DNA from: Clavelina lepadiformis
Taxonomy: Eukaryota; Chordata; Ascidiacea; Aplousobranchia; Clavelinidae
Reading direction: 5' to 3'
Length of the DNA: 64,000 nucleotides
Assembly: GCF_947623445.1 (NCBI RefSeq)
Contig: NC_135244.1
Coordinates: forward strand, 8,928,001-8,992,000
Both the position numbers and the translations under genes were made by a program. Positions 24,701 through 33,925 of the stretch are shown in pieces. Within the stretch, counting starts at the first letter, position 1. The number at the start of each line of letters is the position of its first letter. Below the pieces are notes generated by a model. It saw only the letters and a list, made by a program, of their open reading frames with translations. It had not been told where the DNA came from and did not search any database.

Positions 24701-25219
24701 GTGGAATATTACATTCTAATTTGGCACAGAGTATGTTGCAGTAAACCTTGTTGTTTTTTCCTCTGTAGGTCAAAAATTTCCAAATCGTTCAGTTACAGTG
24801 TGGGTATTCTTCAAGGCCTTTCTAAAAAAGATGCTACAGTACCATTCTGTCTACAAACACACATGTAAAAGGTTTCAGCAAGGTGTTTTGTAATTATATT
24901 TATAAATGTGTGTTCATAACTTAATGTCATTTAAAAAGAAATTGGATAGGTGGCAGAATAGTTAAAATGTATTTCATTTTGAAAATATTTTATGTTCATT
25001 TTACTTCAATGTAGAAGTTGTGTTAAATCTGCACCAGAGAATTTACTGACCATGAAGTTACATTTTTTCCCTGAAGCATTATATGATGTTTTTACAGCCA
25101 TCCAGCGACATGAGAAAAAACTCACTACAGCTAAGAACTGGAAATATATGAAGAAGATATTATATGCAGCAGTTGCTTGTAATCCAAAAAGTTTGTGTCA
25201 CTTGTCAGTTCGAATTTAA
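15710..25219 (+). CDS. TERT: Telomerase reverse transcriptase catalytic subunit
   Basis: Adds telomere repeats by copying the telomerase RNA. Sixteen coding exons keep phase throughout: 15710-16645, 16812-16998, 18172-18286, 18710-18908, 19266-19445, 19508-19581, 20075-20108, 20889-20978, 21080-21188, 21360-21477, 21564-21664, 22219-22344, 24016-24182, 24498-24684, 24769-24871, 25015-25219; about 976 residues. RNA-binding domain: SQVYLFLRAVIS, LVWGSKKN, DLTCKMEISELGWLK; motif T: RLFYVTEHANYRNRLFYFRG; motif 1: RFIPKSSGLRPI; motif A: VDISRCFDTIP (Asp 541); B': GIPQGWCLSSMLC; C: RFMDDFLFV (Asp 664, 665); D: EYGCEINSKKTCTNF; E: FPWFGLRL; then a thumb-like C-terminal domain. Exon 1 aligns only with the linker and CP region (SQTSARKLVKYIF; HNYCPL), so the N-terminal TEN domain is absent from this model. 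The region between motifs A and B' is short. Start ATG is tentative. Confidence 0.96.
17167..18137 (+). mobile_element. hAT element with CGGBP1-like finger, TERT intron 2
   Basis: Bounded by perfect 8-bp duplications CTTATAGC (17159-17166 and 18138-18145), as hAT transposases make. Ends TAGGACCCGC and, reverse-complemented, TAGGGCCATT. Both ends carry clustered AGGTCAAAA and AATAAAGTCAAAA words in direct and inverted order. The middle holds a zinc-finger reading frame (17576-17851) but no catalytic domain, so the element is non-autonomous. The right duplication lies 26 bases before the TERT exon 3 acceptor. Confidence 0.88.
17576..17851 (+). CDS. CGGBP1-like BED/C2H2 zinc-finger frame inside hAT element
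   Basis: A 91-residue frame; a likelier start is the internal ATG at 17642 (MPKQAKSSSAKVRQICRDF). The core DLRCNFCEVIVKCDKKYF then VEGHRKSKHHQAGLEQ follows the C-x2-C ... H-x4/5-H pattern and the wording of CGGBP1 (recalled: LFCTSCNVVL ... DHLKSKTH), a vertebrate DNA-binding protein of hAT origin. The helical C-terminal half of CGGBP1 is not apparent; the frame ends soon after the finger. It may be the leftover N-terminal BED domain of a hAT transposase or a short DNA-binding protein. Expression is unknown. The related element at 30300-30928 has a decayed counterpart on its minus strand. Confidence 0.6.
   Translation: MVFSKINSLDFRNSLLTFCNTKMPKQAKSSSAKVRQICRDFSDEFNATPGGDLRCNFCEVIVKCDKKYFVEGHRKSKHHQAGLEQQQAFPV
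20309..20599. mobile_element. Possible MITE in TERT intron 7
   Basis: Left end TAGGGATGGGCCGATACGAA; reverse complement of right end TAGGGATGTGCCCTGAG. The short matching termini look like those of hAT MITEs, but no 8-bp duplication flanks them (at most AAT), so ends may be eroded. It sits in the intron 20109-20888. Confidence 0.45.
21725..22211. mobile_element. hAT MITE inserted at TERT 3' splice site
   Basis: Left end GAGTGATGGTCAAAG; reverse complement of right end CAGTGGTGGTCAGTAACG. Inner ends also match (ACATAAGTTACTTAGTAGTA against AAATTTCTTCTACTTTGGCT and further AGTAGTTTTACTTT words), the layout of CAGTGNTGG-type hAT MITEs. The flanks are GTTATAGG (21717-21724) and TTTATAGG (22212-22219), an 8-bp duplication with one change. 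The right copy contains the AG acceptor and the first base of TERT exon 12. Confidence 0.8.
22375..23769. repeat. 1.4-kb palindrome (fold-back element) in TERT intron 12
   Basis: Two arms of about 605 bases (22375-22985 and 23166-23769) are near-identical in inverted orientation around a loop of about 180 bases. Each arm holds the same 94-codon frame, one on each strand, differing at a single residue, so only a handful of bases separate the arms. Outer ends read GAGTCATTCCATGTATAATC on both strands and are flanked by TATT on each side, a possible 4-bp target duplication. The left arm has an 11-base insertion near its inner end; the right arm has extra A/T-rich bases near its outer end. No transposase frame is recognisable. 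Confidence 0.88.
23103..23166. repeat. TTATTA-rich microsatellite in palindrome loop
   Basis: Imperfect run of TTATTATTA and ATTCTTATTATT units in the loop between the palindrome arms. Confidence 0.75.
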
Positions 25220-26876
25220 ATTGATAGTCAAATGGAGTACATTTTGTTTAACCTACTATGCCACGCATAAGAATATAGAACACAATAGGCGTATCATTAT
25301 TACAATATCAAAATCACTACTAAAAACGATGCATGAATAGAGCGATAGCAATTAATGAATACTGTAGAGCGATGAGTATTGGGCTTGTGAATAAACATGG
25401 TTGGCTATTATGCAATTCATCATGACATTCGCAGACCCCTTTCTGCAAACTCAAGGTTGGGAAATATTGCTCAATAGCTAGCAAGTTTTTGGTATTTTGA
25501 AGAGAATGTGAGGTTGTACACCATACACAAACTATCCTATATGACCACATAAAGGTTACTGTCTGCTGAAAACCACCAATCGAGCAATGACAGATTAAAG
25601 ATCATCATTAATCGTCATTTCAAATACAAGTAAATAATTAATCATATAAGAGGAAAAGATACAGCATTATTTAAAAGCTTATCCACATCCATGAAAAACT
25701 ACACAAGTTACATATTTTACGATATGTTTCTGACATATGTTGGGCTAGTTCATAATCTTTAAGCAATTCGGCATAAAAATACAAATTAAGTCAATACAAC
25801 CTCTCAACACGTGTTAACTCTATGCCATGACTGTCTGTATGCATAATGAGCAATTTACATACTACATATTTACAAATTTGACTTAGCCCTAAAATTGTAG
25901 CACAGTGCAGCATGATTCAATAAAATTATAACGTACCCATATAAAATGTTCTCAGGGCTTAAAATTTCATTGCTTGGTTGACACTGAACACATTCCTACA
26001 ATTTGTCACAAGGAATGTAACAAATTACTAATTAAAGACTGAGCAACTACAGTCAGGCCTCATTAATCCAGGCTAACGGTGCTATGTTTCGCTAAAAAAT
26101 GTCAGTTTAGCCAGGTATCTGGATAATCGAAAGAATATCACAGTGAAATAAGATTTATTTAAGACAACACGGGGTTAAGACGCAATTGTGTATGTAATAA
26201 TTATCGTAATCCATATTAGCAGGTGTTTTTCTATTGATTTTGCAAATATGCATTTCTAAATTTCTGAATCGGAAAACAAGATGGGAAGAAATCCGTTCCA
26301 AGCAGATTCATGTCAGATACTGCCATAGTGAAGATTCCATTTTTTCAGGGTTTGGGTAAATGAGGTCTGACTATACTTACACATTTCAACACGAATCAAA
26401 TTGTTACATTAACTGAATGCAATCTACACTTTGCCCATGTCCAACTAACACATTGGATTTATAACAACTCTCACCAAAAGCTTTATAATGGGAAAATGGA
26501 ATCACACTATAAAACAAAAACAGTGCTCATTGAAGGAGCAATGTAACTTGGTTATCAACTTTCTCGTGAACTATTTAACAATTAACACATTGAACAATTG
26601 TTTCATAGGAATATACATTCAAATTGCTGCGCTGTAAACCTACAACAAGATTCATAGTAAACACAATAAGCAAAGCATAATTATAATACTTAGGCATGAA
26701 AGAACAGTGAAAGCATGCCAGAATAGCAATTTTAATTTCACCTGCGATTAGTTCCAACTGGTGTTGTTTATCAAATCATGTAAGACTAAAATACCATTAA
26801 TTTGCAGTTCATATATTCCTATTAAAAACTTTTTATACTGTCCTAAGTTTGGATATTACACTCATAGGGATCAACA
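25220..26876. other. Convergent TERT-TSG101 spacer
   Basis: Holds the presumed 3' untranslated regions of both genes. AATAAA words near 25389 and 25919 could serve TERT. Apart from the MITE at 26050-26373 nothing else was recognised; open frames here are short and unsupported. Confidence 0.5.
26050..26373. mobile_element. pogo/Tigger-like MITE
   Basis: Left end CAGTCAGGCCTCATTAATCC; reverse complement of right end TAGTCAGACCTCATTTACCC. Both ends are flanked by TA (26048-26049 and 26374-26375), the target of Tc1/mariner and pogo elements. Inner words such as GCTAACG and TCTGGATAATCGAA also look Tigger-like. 324 bases, no coding capacity. Confidence 0.72.
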
Positions 26877-28148
26877 TCAGTAAACACTGGCCAGTCCTGC
26901 AGATTTTCTGGCTTTTTGAATAATGGCACGCAACATAAACTGTTGGCGTGAGAGGGACCTAACATGCTTAAGAAATGTCTCAAGGTCAAGCACATCTTTA
27001 TGAAGTGCTTCTCCAAGGTAATATATTGTATCTTCTAGACTCTGTTCCTCCGCAAAAGATGACACAATCTGCCTGTAGACAGGAGTGGTTGCCATTACAA
27101 CATCATCCATGTTGTCTCCCAAGTTGTCTTGTTTGTCTTGCAATCGTTCCAGCTCCTTCTCCAACTCTTCATTCTTCTGTTGCAAAATGAGCATGTTGGC
27201 ATCAGCATCACTGTTTTCTTCGTGAAGGCGTTTTATAATTTTATCGAGCTTATCCTGACCATCTCGGAGTTCCCTTTCAGTTTGTTTAAGTTCGGTCATT
27301 TCTGTCTGGATTAAAGTACAAGTATCTTTCATACGACGCTTAAGCTTGTCATTAACTGCTGAAAGGAGAGACGCTTTAATCATTGTTTCATCTATGGTAC
27401 TGTTCACAAGATTCGACTGTGCCATGGGCTGTGGAGGGTAAGGTGTATTTGTCATCATTGGAGCATTGTTAGGTGGAGGGTATCCTGCATATGGAGGAAA
27501 GCCAGATGTTGCATTTGTTGGATATGGAACTCCAGGTTGTGCAGGGTTAGATGGATATGGTGGCATTTGTGGTCTAAAATTTGGTTGGTAATTTGTAGTA
27601 GGTGGTCCCTGTGCTGTAAAACCTGGTGTTGGATAAGGGGGCCGAACAGGTTGTGGTGGATATGGCTGTGATTGTGGAGGAGGGGGAGGGGGTCTAGCTG
27701 GTGTACCTTGCTTGGCATATACCGGGGGCTCTTCCCCAAAAACAACACACATCAATTGAATACAACCAATCAAATTGTGTGATCCTTGCCTCCATTCATT
27801 CAGATATGGCATGTAGACCCTTCCATTACTGTCAACATGCTTTCCTTGGCGCACTTGCATTGAACTTGTAGGTCTAACGTAACATATTGGTGCTACTTGT
27901 GGATGAGCTTCTTGAAGCCATATTGCGATTGGAATATTGTATGTTGTGCCTTTATAATTCACAGGAATTGTGCCAGTCAAGCTCATCAAACTTTTACTTG
28001 TTCCATTGTTGTACATAAAGTTATCAACGTTGGGTCTCAAATCTTTGTAGTGCTTCATTGCATTTCTTGCATCTTGTTTAGCAACTTCCAACTGACTGTA
28101 TTTTCCTTTCATGTGCTGCTGAAGATAAAGGTCATACTGACGCACCAT
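26877..28148 (-). CDS. TSG101: TSG101, ESCRT-I subunit
   Basis: Ubiquitin-binding core subunit of ESCRT-I; sorts ubiquitinated receptors into multivesicular endosomes and acts in abscission. A single uninterrupted frame of 423 residues covers the whole family length. Residues 1 to about 145 form the UEV domain (YKDLRPNVDNFMYNNG, LTGTIPVNYKGTTYNIPI, YVRPTSSMQVRQGKHVDSNG, YMPYLNEWRQGSHNL), with no catalytic cysteine expected. About 146-245 is a Pro/Tyr/Gln-rich linker. About 255-340 is a coiled coil (LKQTERELRDGQDKLDKII). About 350-423 is the steadiness box (EDTIYYLGEALHKDVLDLET, FLKHVRSLSRQQFMLRAI, ending KSAGLASVY). The gene is intronless while its neighbours have 9-20 exons. It starts divergently from CC2D1, another ESCRT-linked gene, 6.3 kb away, and is convergent with TERT. 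Confidence 0.97.
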   Translation of the reverse strand: MVRQYDLYLQQHMKGKYSQLEVAKQDARNAMKHYKDLRPNVDNFMYNNGTSKSLMSLTGTIPVNYKGTTYNIPIAIWLQEAHPQVAPICYVRPTSSMQVRQGKHVDSNGRVYMPYLNEWRQGSHNLIGCIQLMCVVFGEEPPVYAKQGTPARPPPPPPQSQPYPPQPVRPPYPTPGFTAQGPPTTNYQPNFRPQMPPYPSNPAQPGVPYPTNATSGFPPYAGYPPPNNAPMMTNTPYPPQPMAQSNLVNSTIDETMIKASLLSAVNDKLKRRMKDTCTLIQTEMTELKQTERELRDGQDKLDKIIKRLHEENSDADANMLILQQKNEELEKELERLQDKQDNLGDNMDDVVMATTPVYRQIVSSFAEEQSLEDTIYYLGEALHKDVLDLETFLKHVRSLSRQQFMLRAIIQKARKSAGLASVY

Positions 28149-30299
28149 TTCTTAAATACTTTAACCAGAACTAAAACTAACAGACCAAAAACCAGTTTTT
28201 GTGGCTGTTACGGAAGTATTGTTCCAATCTATAACCTAAACAAAGCGATATAGCCTGCTAATAACAATCTAATTATTTTAAGGCCATTTTATTTAAAGCT
28301 TGCATTGTTCAAGATGGCAGTCTTTGGTTAAGTAAGGTATTGTACTGAAAAAGCTAAATTTCATTTAAAGGGGTAAGGTTAGTAGTAAAACCACGTGTGA
28401 TATTTATTAACCAGCTGGCTGGCTAAATTAGATGCTCGGTTTTGTTTGGAAGAAGTAAATATGAGAGTGCTTAAGAAAAATGATCAAGAGAAATTGGTTA
28501 TGCTTAAGTGTTTCTGAAGCCATAGGGTGGCATTGGCAAGCTTGATGGAGCCTTATTTCACAACTTGGAAGAGGCCCTCGCTTTCATAGTTTGATTGGTG
28601 ATCTAAAAGCTATCCATCAAAAAGCACAGCATAGTGATTTCATTGCATAGTGGATTTCATAGTGATATCATTTCATAAAACATATGACAATGATGAAAAG
28701 ATGGTATGGTATGATAGTCTTTATCCTCGACTGAGGAAAGTCTTCGCATGAATTAAACCTGGCGATGATTCCTCATCGCTCGAGTCCCGGTTACCAGGCT
28801 AGCCTTTGTCACATATTTATTATTTTGGTTGTTTGATTATTTTTATAGTGTTGCCCAAATTTTGAACTGTCCACCAGGCCAGCGCTCGAACCACTCAGCT
28901 ACCGAGCTGACATGCCAACAATGATGGATGCTCCTGTTTTTGTAAGCATAATAAATTTCATGCACATAAACATTCATAAACAAATTTGGATCTTGCCCCA
29001 TGGAAATACAGTACCACCAATAAAACAGGCCATATACCGGTATGCATTCGTACATACTGTTGTTACAAAACCAAACTAGGCAAAAATGTGCTTTTTGGGT
29101 AGGTGCCCACTAGCAATCAAGGTCTTAAAAACTATGTGTCCTTGGAAAATGTTGGATTCCGAACTTTTTGAAACTATGGGATTATTCATGATTCTATGAA
29201 CAATATAAGTCTTTGTGTGACATAATTTCTATTTATAAGATAGCTATATATTTATTTCTAAGAGTTTTGTATCTCTGCCTCTTTTGTAAATTCTTATGTC
29301 TGGTGGCAAGTTGATAATGTGTTTTTTCATTCGTCTACAATACCCTTAAGAACCGTCATTACTTTAGGCTAGGGCTAGCTTAAATAGTAAGATAGTATAT
29401 ATTACATTGTAGACCAAGACAACATTTTCTAAATAGTGGTAGTAACCCAATACCTCACTATTTTGTTCATTTATTCTGGTTTTTCATCATTGACATGGCA
29501 ATGATAAGAAACAACTCTACTTGATAATATTATGCATTAATTGAAGGGACTCTTCGTGTTTCATTCTAGACCAATTATTAGGTTTTTAAGTGTATCCCAT
29601 AAAAGGTGTCACAATCTGTGTTATCTGTCAAAATAAGTGTGGGCAACCAGCAGAGAAAACGATTAACAATGGCAACATCCAGACAGCTATTATGTGCCAT
29701 TGCTGTGCAGATGCACTGCATACGAAAGCATTAAATGAAGCAACAGGTTATTGACATGACTACAAAATCTGTATTCACATGAAAACCTGACTGCCAAGTT
29801 GGCATCCATTCAGCTAAATTTTGTTTTCCCAAACTAAAACTGGGTGCCATAGCACCTGTTAAAATTGCACACTGCTGGGCTATAACTAATTTCATGGGCA
29901 GCTGGGTTGAATTAATTTTCATTCTCAGTCCAAACCAAAATTTTGAACATAACTCCACGTCCAAAAACTTACTACAAACACAGGTGAAAGCTTGTGAAGT
30001 AGAGATACGTTCAAACCTTTAAAAACTTAAAACAATAGTGAAAACCTGCAGCAATTGAATATGAACTCTGTTTTAGACATTCAGAGTTACAATGCATCGG
30101 ATTTTAAATCGGAAAATCTGGTTTAAAGGATGGACTTGGGGATAAGAAATGAAAAAACCCACACCATCGAGTTTGATATAAATATTGATTACATTATTTG
30201 ATTGTCTGCTTAATTTTGGTTGACGTATAAATTTTTATATTAGTTTTCTAGTTTTGTGGTACTTTAATGCTGTACTTATTGTTATCAACAAGTTATTAC
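28149..30299. other. TSG101 upstream region, no further gene
   Basis: Start of a 6.3-kb divergent intergenic space. Contains a reverse SINE (28701-28916). The stretch 28917-30299 has only short unsupported frames; none shows a recognisable domain or splice frame. Confidence 0.5.
28701..28916 (-). mobile_element. tRNA-derived SINE, shortened copy
   Basis: On the minus strand the head reads CAGCTCGGTAGCTGAGTGG then TTCGAGCGCTGG, a tRNA A-box-like region. It runs straight into GGTGGACAGTTCAAAATTTG, so the B-box part is missing. Then come CTGGTAACCGGGACTCGAGC, ATCGCCAGGTTTAA and the tail AAAGACTATCATACCATACC. Body and tail match the copies at 31133-31576 and 39838-40162. Confidence 0.78.
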
Positions 30300-30928
30300 T
30301 AGGGCGATTATTTTTTGACTTGTCAAAAAAAGTCAAAAATTGGTCAAATATATAGCGTTAGGTCAAAAATTGTTTATAAAGTCAAAATTGTTTACAAACT
30401 GCATTGTCGTGGTGCCATAGAGGTTGCACTGTCAGTGAACTTGTCATTTTACACCTTGTAGCCTACTTTATACTGTTGTAAATGGCCCATTGTCTACTTA
30501 TTGTGAATCATAAACCATTAAGTGAAATAATTAGGTTGATATGGTGTGATGCTCAACACACCTCAAAACGTGTTAAATTTTTGGTAAGTCCCAAGTCATT
30601 TTGCGGCAGCTGTAGGTTAGGTGCAGCTTTTGCTTTGGTTTTGCTTTAGCTTCATGTATCTTTAGTTTAGACAAATGTATTGAACAGTTTTTATTGTGTC
30701 TTAGCTGCAGTTTTTTTTGGCAGTAATTTGTAATTAGCTCATTTCCCTTTTTAGAATAGGCTAGGTCTGTGTTCAGATTTTTGCCCTTCTTTACTACAAT
30801 AAATTTTAAATTTTTGTACAATAATGCCTAATTTAACAACCCAAGTTCTTCATACGTCAAAATTTGTCAAAAGTTTCAATTTTTAGGTCAAAAATTTTCG
30901 TTTTTTAGGTCAAAAAATAATCGACCTA
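30300..30928 (-). mobile_element. hAT element, second member of the AGGTCAAAA family
   Basis: Perfect 8-bp duplications GTTATTAC (30292-30299 and 30929-30936). Ends TAGGGCGATTATTTTTTGAC and, reverse-complemented, TAGGTCGATTATTTTTTGAC. Subterminal AGGTCAAAAATT and AAAGTCAAAATT words tie it to the element at 17167-18137. On the minus strand an 82-codon frame (30821-30573) keeps traces of the same finger (NYCQKKLQLRHNKNCSIHLS then KLKIHEAKAK, compare HLKSKTH of CGGBP1) with part of the metal-binding cysteines lost. Confidence 0.85.
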
Positions 30929-31132
30929 GTTATTACCGTTACTATTTTCATGCACGTTTTAAGCCTTTTTCTTATGCAAGCACATTACAACAAACGAGAT
31001 CAGTTTTCACATATAACAAAAAATGGAGTTAACTTTTGCATATTAGGCAACAACAAACGAAACCATTTTTCATATAACATGAAATAGGTCTTCGCAAGTA
31101 AAAAAGTTAGACTTTACTTTATGTCAGTGGCC

Positions 31133-31576
31133 GAGTGGTTAGAGCACTGGGCTCGTGTATGGAAATAATAATAATACAGCCAGTGCGCGTGTTTGATACA
31201 CATGGGTGCTACTGTTGTAAACTGTAATGCCCTTTGGCAAGGCGTTCCAGATTGGAGAGTTTACTAAATGAGCGAGGGATTAAGCACATATAACGGCTAT
31301 TGTTTTATCTTGTTGTGTGGGGGATTTTTCACCTAAAAGCAGAAGTCCCAATCTGGAAGGCATTAATAACAATGATCCTGTTCAGTTGATCTGGCGAACA
31401 TTTATAAATTCTGGCAATATGATACACAAAAATGAAAAAAATAAAAAATGTGTATCACTCAGCATACTTGTATAGAGGCTTGCTTGGTACAGGGGCTTGG
31501 GCACTAAAGTGTCATCGACTTGTTTCAGTCAAGCAAAGGCTTTCCCCAGTCTGAGGATAAAGACTATCATACCATA
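31133..31576 (+). mobile_element. tRNA-derived SINE, long copy
   Basis: Head GTCAGTGGCCGAGTGGTTAG (A-box-like) with a B-box-like GTTTGATACAC downstream. It is followed by a body with TTGATCTGGCGAACA and GCAATATGATACACAAAAAT, then AAATGTGTATCACT and the tail CAGTCTGAGGATAAAGACTA then TCATACCATA. The same blocks in the same order occur at 39838-40162. It is not a working tRNA gene: the tRNA-like arms do not pair into a cloverleaf. Confidence 0.78.
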
Positions 31577-31693
31577 TACAAGGTTTACTTGCAAAAGTAA
31601 AGTATGTATGAAGGTTGACTTTGCTTAATTGTAACAAAAAATGGCTGACTCGTTCTTAGAATTCGTCTAGTCTTCGGTTTACTTAAAACAATT

Positions 31694-31802
31694 GGGTCTG
31701 GTATACAAGTGCACATATTCACAAGATGACTTTGTATACTAGGCCAGAGCTACTCAAATTATGACGTGATCTTCTGGTTGTGCACTTGTATATACTAGAC
31801 CC
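31694..31802. mobile_element. Short MITE, copy 1
   Basis: 109 bases with inverted ends GGGTCTGGTATACAAGTGCA and, reverse-complemented, GGGTCTAGTATATACAAGTG. The centre GAGCTACTCAAATTATGACG matches the reverse complement of 49681-49797 (AGCTACTCAAATTGTGACG). No clear target duplication. Confidence 0.6.
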
Positions 31803-32129
31803 TAATTATAGTCAACTCAAGTCAGTTCCGACGCATAACTACAGGGATTTGTGCAGCTGCATTTGTATAATAAGTATACTGCTGCTGTAGACTAGGCTGA
31901 GCACTTCTGCAACAGACCGCATTAACAAAGTCTGCCTCATACGATTATATGTACCAAAAACAAAATATAAGTCCGGCTTTTTGCATGGGAGGGGATAAAA
32001 GACGGAATCCGTACCGATTTTTACGAACTTTTACGGATTCCGTAAAATAGGTAAAAGACGAACTTCTACGGACTTACCAATTTGGTCGGCTAAATAGGAA
32101 ATGCATTTTATTTTGTAGCTGTCGACCAT

Positions 32130-32320
32130 TCGCAATCACGTTCACTTCGAGACCATTGCTTAATATATCAACGCAAGTGTTTACGAACTTTTTCTATACT
32201 GACTTTTAGCTACGGACCTTTTCTGTATTTTTTTTTTCTGTAAGTTTATTTGTCACATTATAGAAAAAGTCCGTAAACACTTGCGTTATAATAAGCGGTG
32301 GACTTCATAGTGAACGTCTC
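32130..32320. repeat. Hairpin-forming inverted repeat
   Basis: AACGCAAGTGTTTACGAACT then TTTTCTATA at about 32170 is inverted as TATAGAAAAAGTCCGTAAAC then ACTTGCGTT at about 32259-32287. The pairing extends outward (CGTTCACTT..AGACCATTGCTTA against TAAGCGGTGGACTTCATAGTGAACG, imperfect). A third partial unit (CAGTATAGAAAAATCCGCAA) lies near 32366. Probably a MITE or fold-back remnant. Confidence 0.6.
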
Positions 32321-32929
32321 AATATGAAAAAGTCCGTAGCTAAACTACATCAAGCTTATTTGTCACAGTATAGAAAAATCCGCAAGCAGTTTCGTTGATA
32401 TTTTGCTGAGTGACGTTATGCTGGCATAAGGTGTTTTATAAATATTTTATCGGTTAAACACGCTATCTGACTCCATATTCTCAGCCAAAAATTTGTGTAC
32501 GAAATGCAGGCAAGGTTTGCTGATGTTGCATTGAGTATTTATCATGTTCAAGGCTTATCGTAGAAGAAGGAACCGAGTACCAATAAATACCAACCGAAGA
32601 CCCACCAATGGATTTTGTCTTTTATCTCCTAATCGATACCGACCTCCGTCGTTTTGCTCTATCTCCAAGGATCGGTCGTTACGTAACACTGGAATTAATA
32701 ATGCGTATTCGCATGTGTTACTTGAAAATACTGCATTAATTGTTGTTAAACAAATGATCACTATATTTTAGATATAAAAGCATAGCGATTGGTTAGTTGT
32801 ACAACCCTGTGTAGAAATACCTTCCAACAGTCAGTGCAATTTTTGAAATTGATTGTGCACAGTCATCTGAATAAAAGTTGGGTATAAAGTTTGTTGTTGC
32901 AGCAACAAATAACTTTCTCACACTTGCAT

Positions 32930-33925
32930 CCAAAAAACGAATCCAGTTGATAATTTGATTTGTTTCATTGTAGAAGGTGATTGTTCAAATAGATAGGTAG
33001 TACTGAACATTGATATGGTACTGTTGACTTCATTTTTCATACATAGAAATTGTTCATGCGGAAGCGTCTGCCAAAAGTGCAAGACAGTAGCCCTGTAGTT
33101 CCCATTGACATCCCTTTGGGATTTTTCTAATGTAAAACCATGTTACATCGAAGTTGCAATAACTCCATTTGAAGTTTTGCTCTTTTTTTATTGCACTCTC
33201 TGATAGCTCAATGGGACTGTAGAGCAGCTTCATTGAATAAACGAGGTCACCAAATTTTGAAAATTGCAATTGCATTTCTTCATGAACTTGTTGAATGTTT
33301 TTTGCAAATGTTTTCATTTTTTTGTAATACTGTCCTTTTTAATTAACTTGCTTTTCATTTAATAAATTTGTAGATTACATACCCTTATCTTTTAAACTCA
33401 ATTTCAATATTGCTAAACTTAGATGTGATATCTGTCAAATAACTAAGTCTATATTTAAAGACAGACAAATTGTTTAGAGCAGGAAAACCTTTTTTCTTCT
33501 CTGACAGAAAGGTGAGTATCTAAGGCAAACAATTGCTAAATCATTTTAATACACGAGTAACACGACCCCATGACAGCTATCTGCCGTCAATATGGAGCAA
33601 AAGATCTCCATACTCTTTACTTCATATTATAATTTTTCACAAACAACGTAATTCATGACGTTGAAGTAGATGTGCATGAATATAGTTCACAATCTTCATT
33701 GTAGTAGTCACTTGCTCCATTTGCACCAATAAAAAGTATTTTATTCAACTGTACATTGTGCTTTTGTAACATCTAAAACAGCTGATTGCTAATGTCTTTG
33801 CCAGTACTTGTCTTTGGAAGCGATCTCAAATCAAGTATACCGGTATATAATTCTTCCTTCATAATTAAATACATGCACAGCTGCACAAATCCTGTTATAG
33901 CAGTGGATTCATACAGAGCTTTTAT
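32930..33925 (-). pseudogene. Decayed hAT transposase, ZBED5/GTF2IRD2-like
   Basis: Reading the minus strand from 33925 down, three to four frames in series carry the family's landmarks in order: YESTAITGFVQLCMYL (compare DEST...AQL), LDLRSLPKTSTGKDI (LLDL..KGTTxGxDIF), KILFIGANGASD (KLVGIxTDGAPSM), MKIVNYIHAHLLQRHELR (KVVNFIRAR), GDLLLHIDGR..LSWGRV (LLLHTEVRWLSRG), KYRLSYLTDIT (LAYLADIF), HEEMQLQF, and TISMFSTTYLFEQSPSTMKQ (the hAT C-terminal dimerisation region). The family wording is recalled, not searched. Frame changes and stops show that it is dead; the longest intact piece is 33317-33054. Ends of the element were not found. It is of the same group as transposases that move CAGTGGTTCTCAA-type hAT elements, which are present nearby. 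Confidence 0.78.

Noticed and set aside
15710-25219. Whether the reverse transcriptase belongs to a LINE or other retroelement.
   Set aside because: It has TERT-specific motif T, the telomerase RNA-binding domain and many phase-consistent introns, and lacks an endonuclease, so it is the host telomerase gene.
28843-29055. 70-codon minus-strand frame with a plausible-looking protein.
   Set aside because: It is largely a translation of the reverse SINE 28701-28916 and its flank.
31133-31205. Possible tRNA gene (GGCCGAGTGGTTAGAGC with a B-box-like word).
   Set aside because: The arms do not form a cloverleaf and the same sequence heads two other repeats with a shared body and tail, so it is a SINE head.
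32544-32771. 75-codon Arg/Asn-rich frame.
   Set aside because: Open on both strands, no motif, no splice or start context; judged chance in a repeat-rich spacer.
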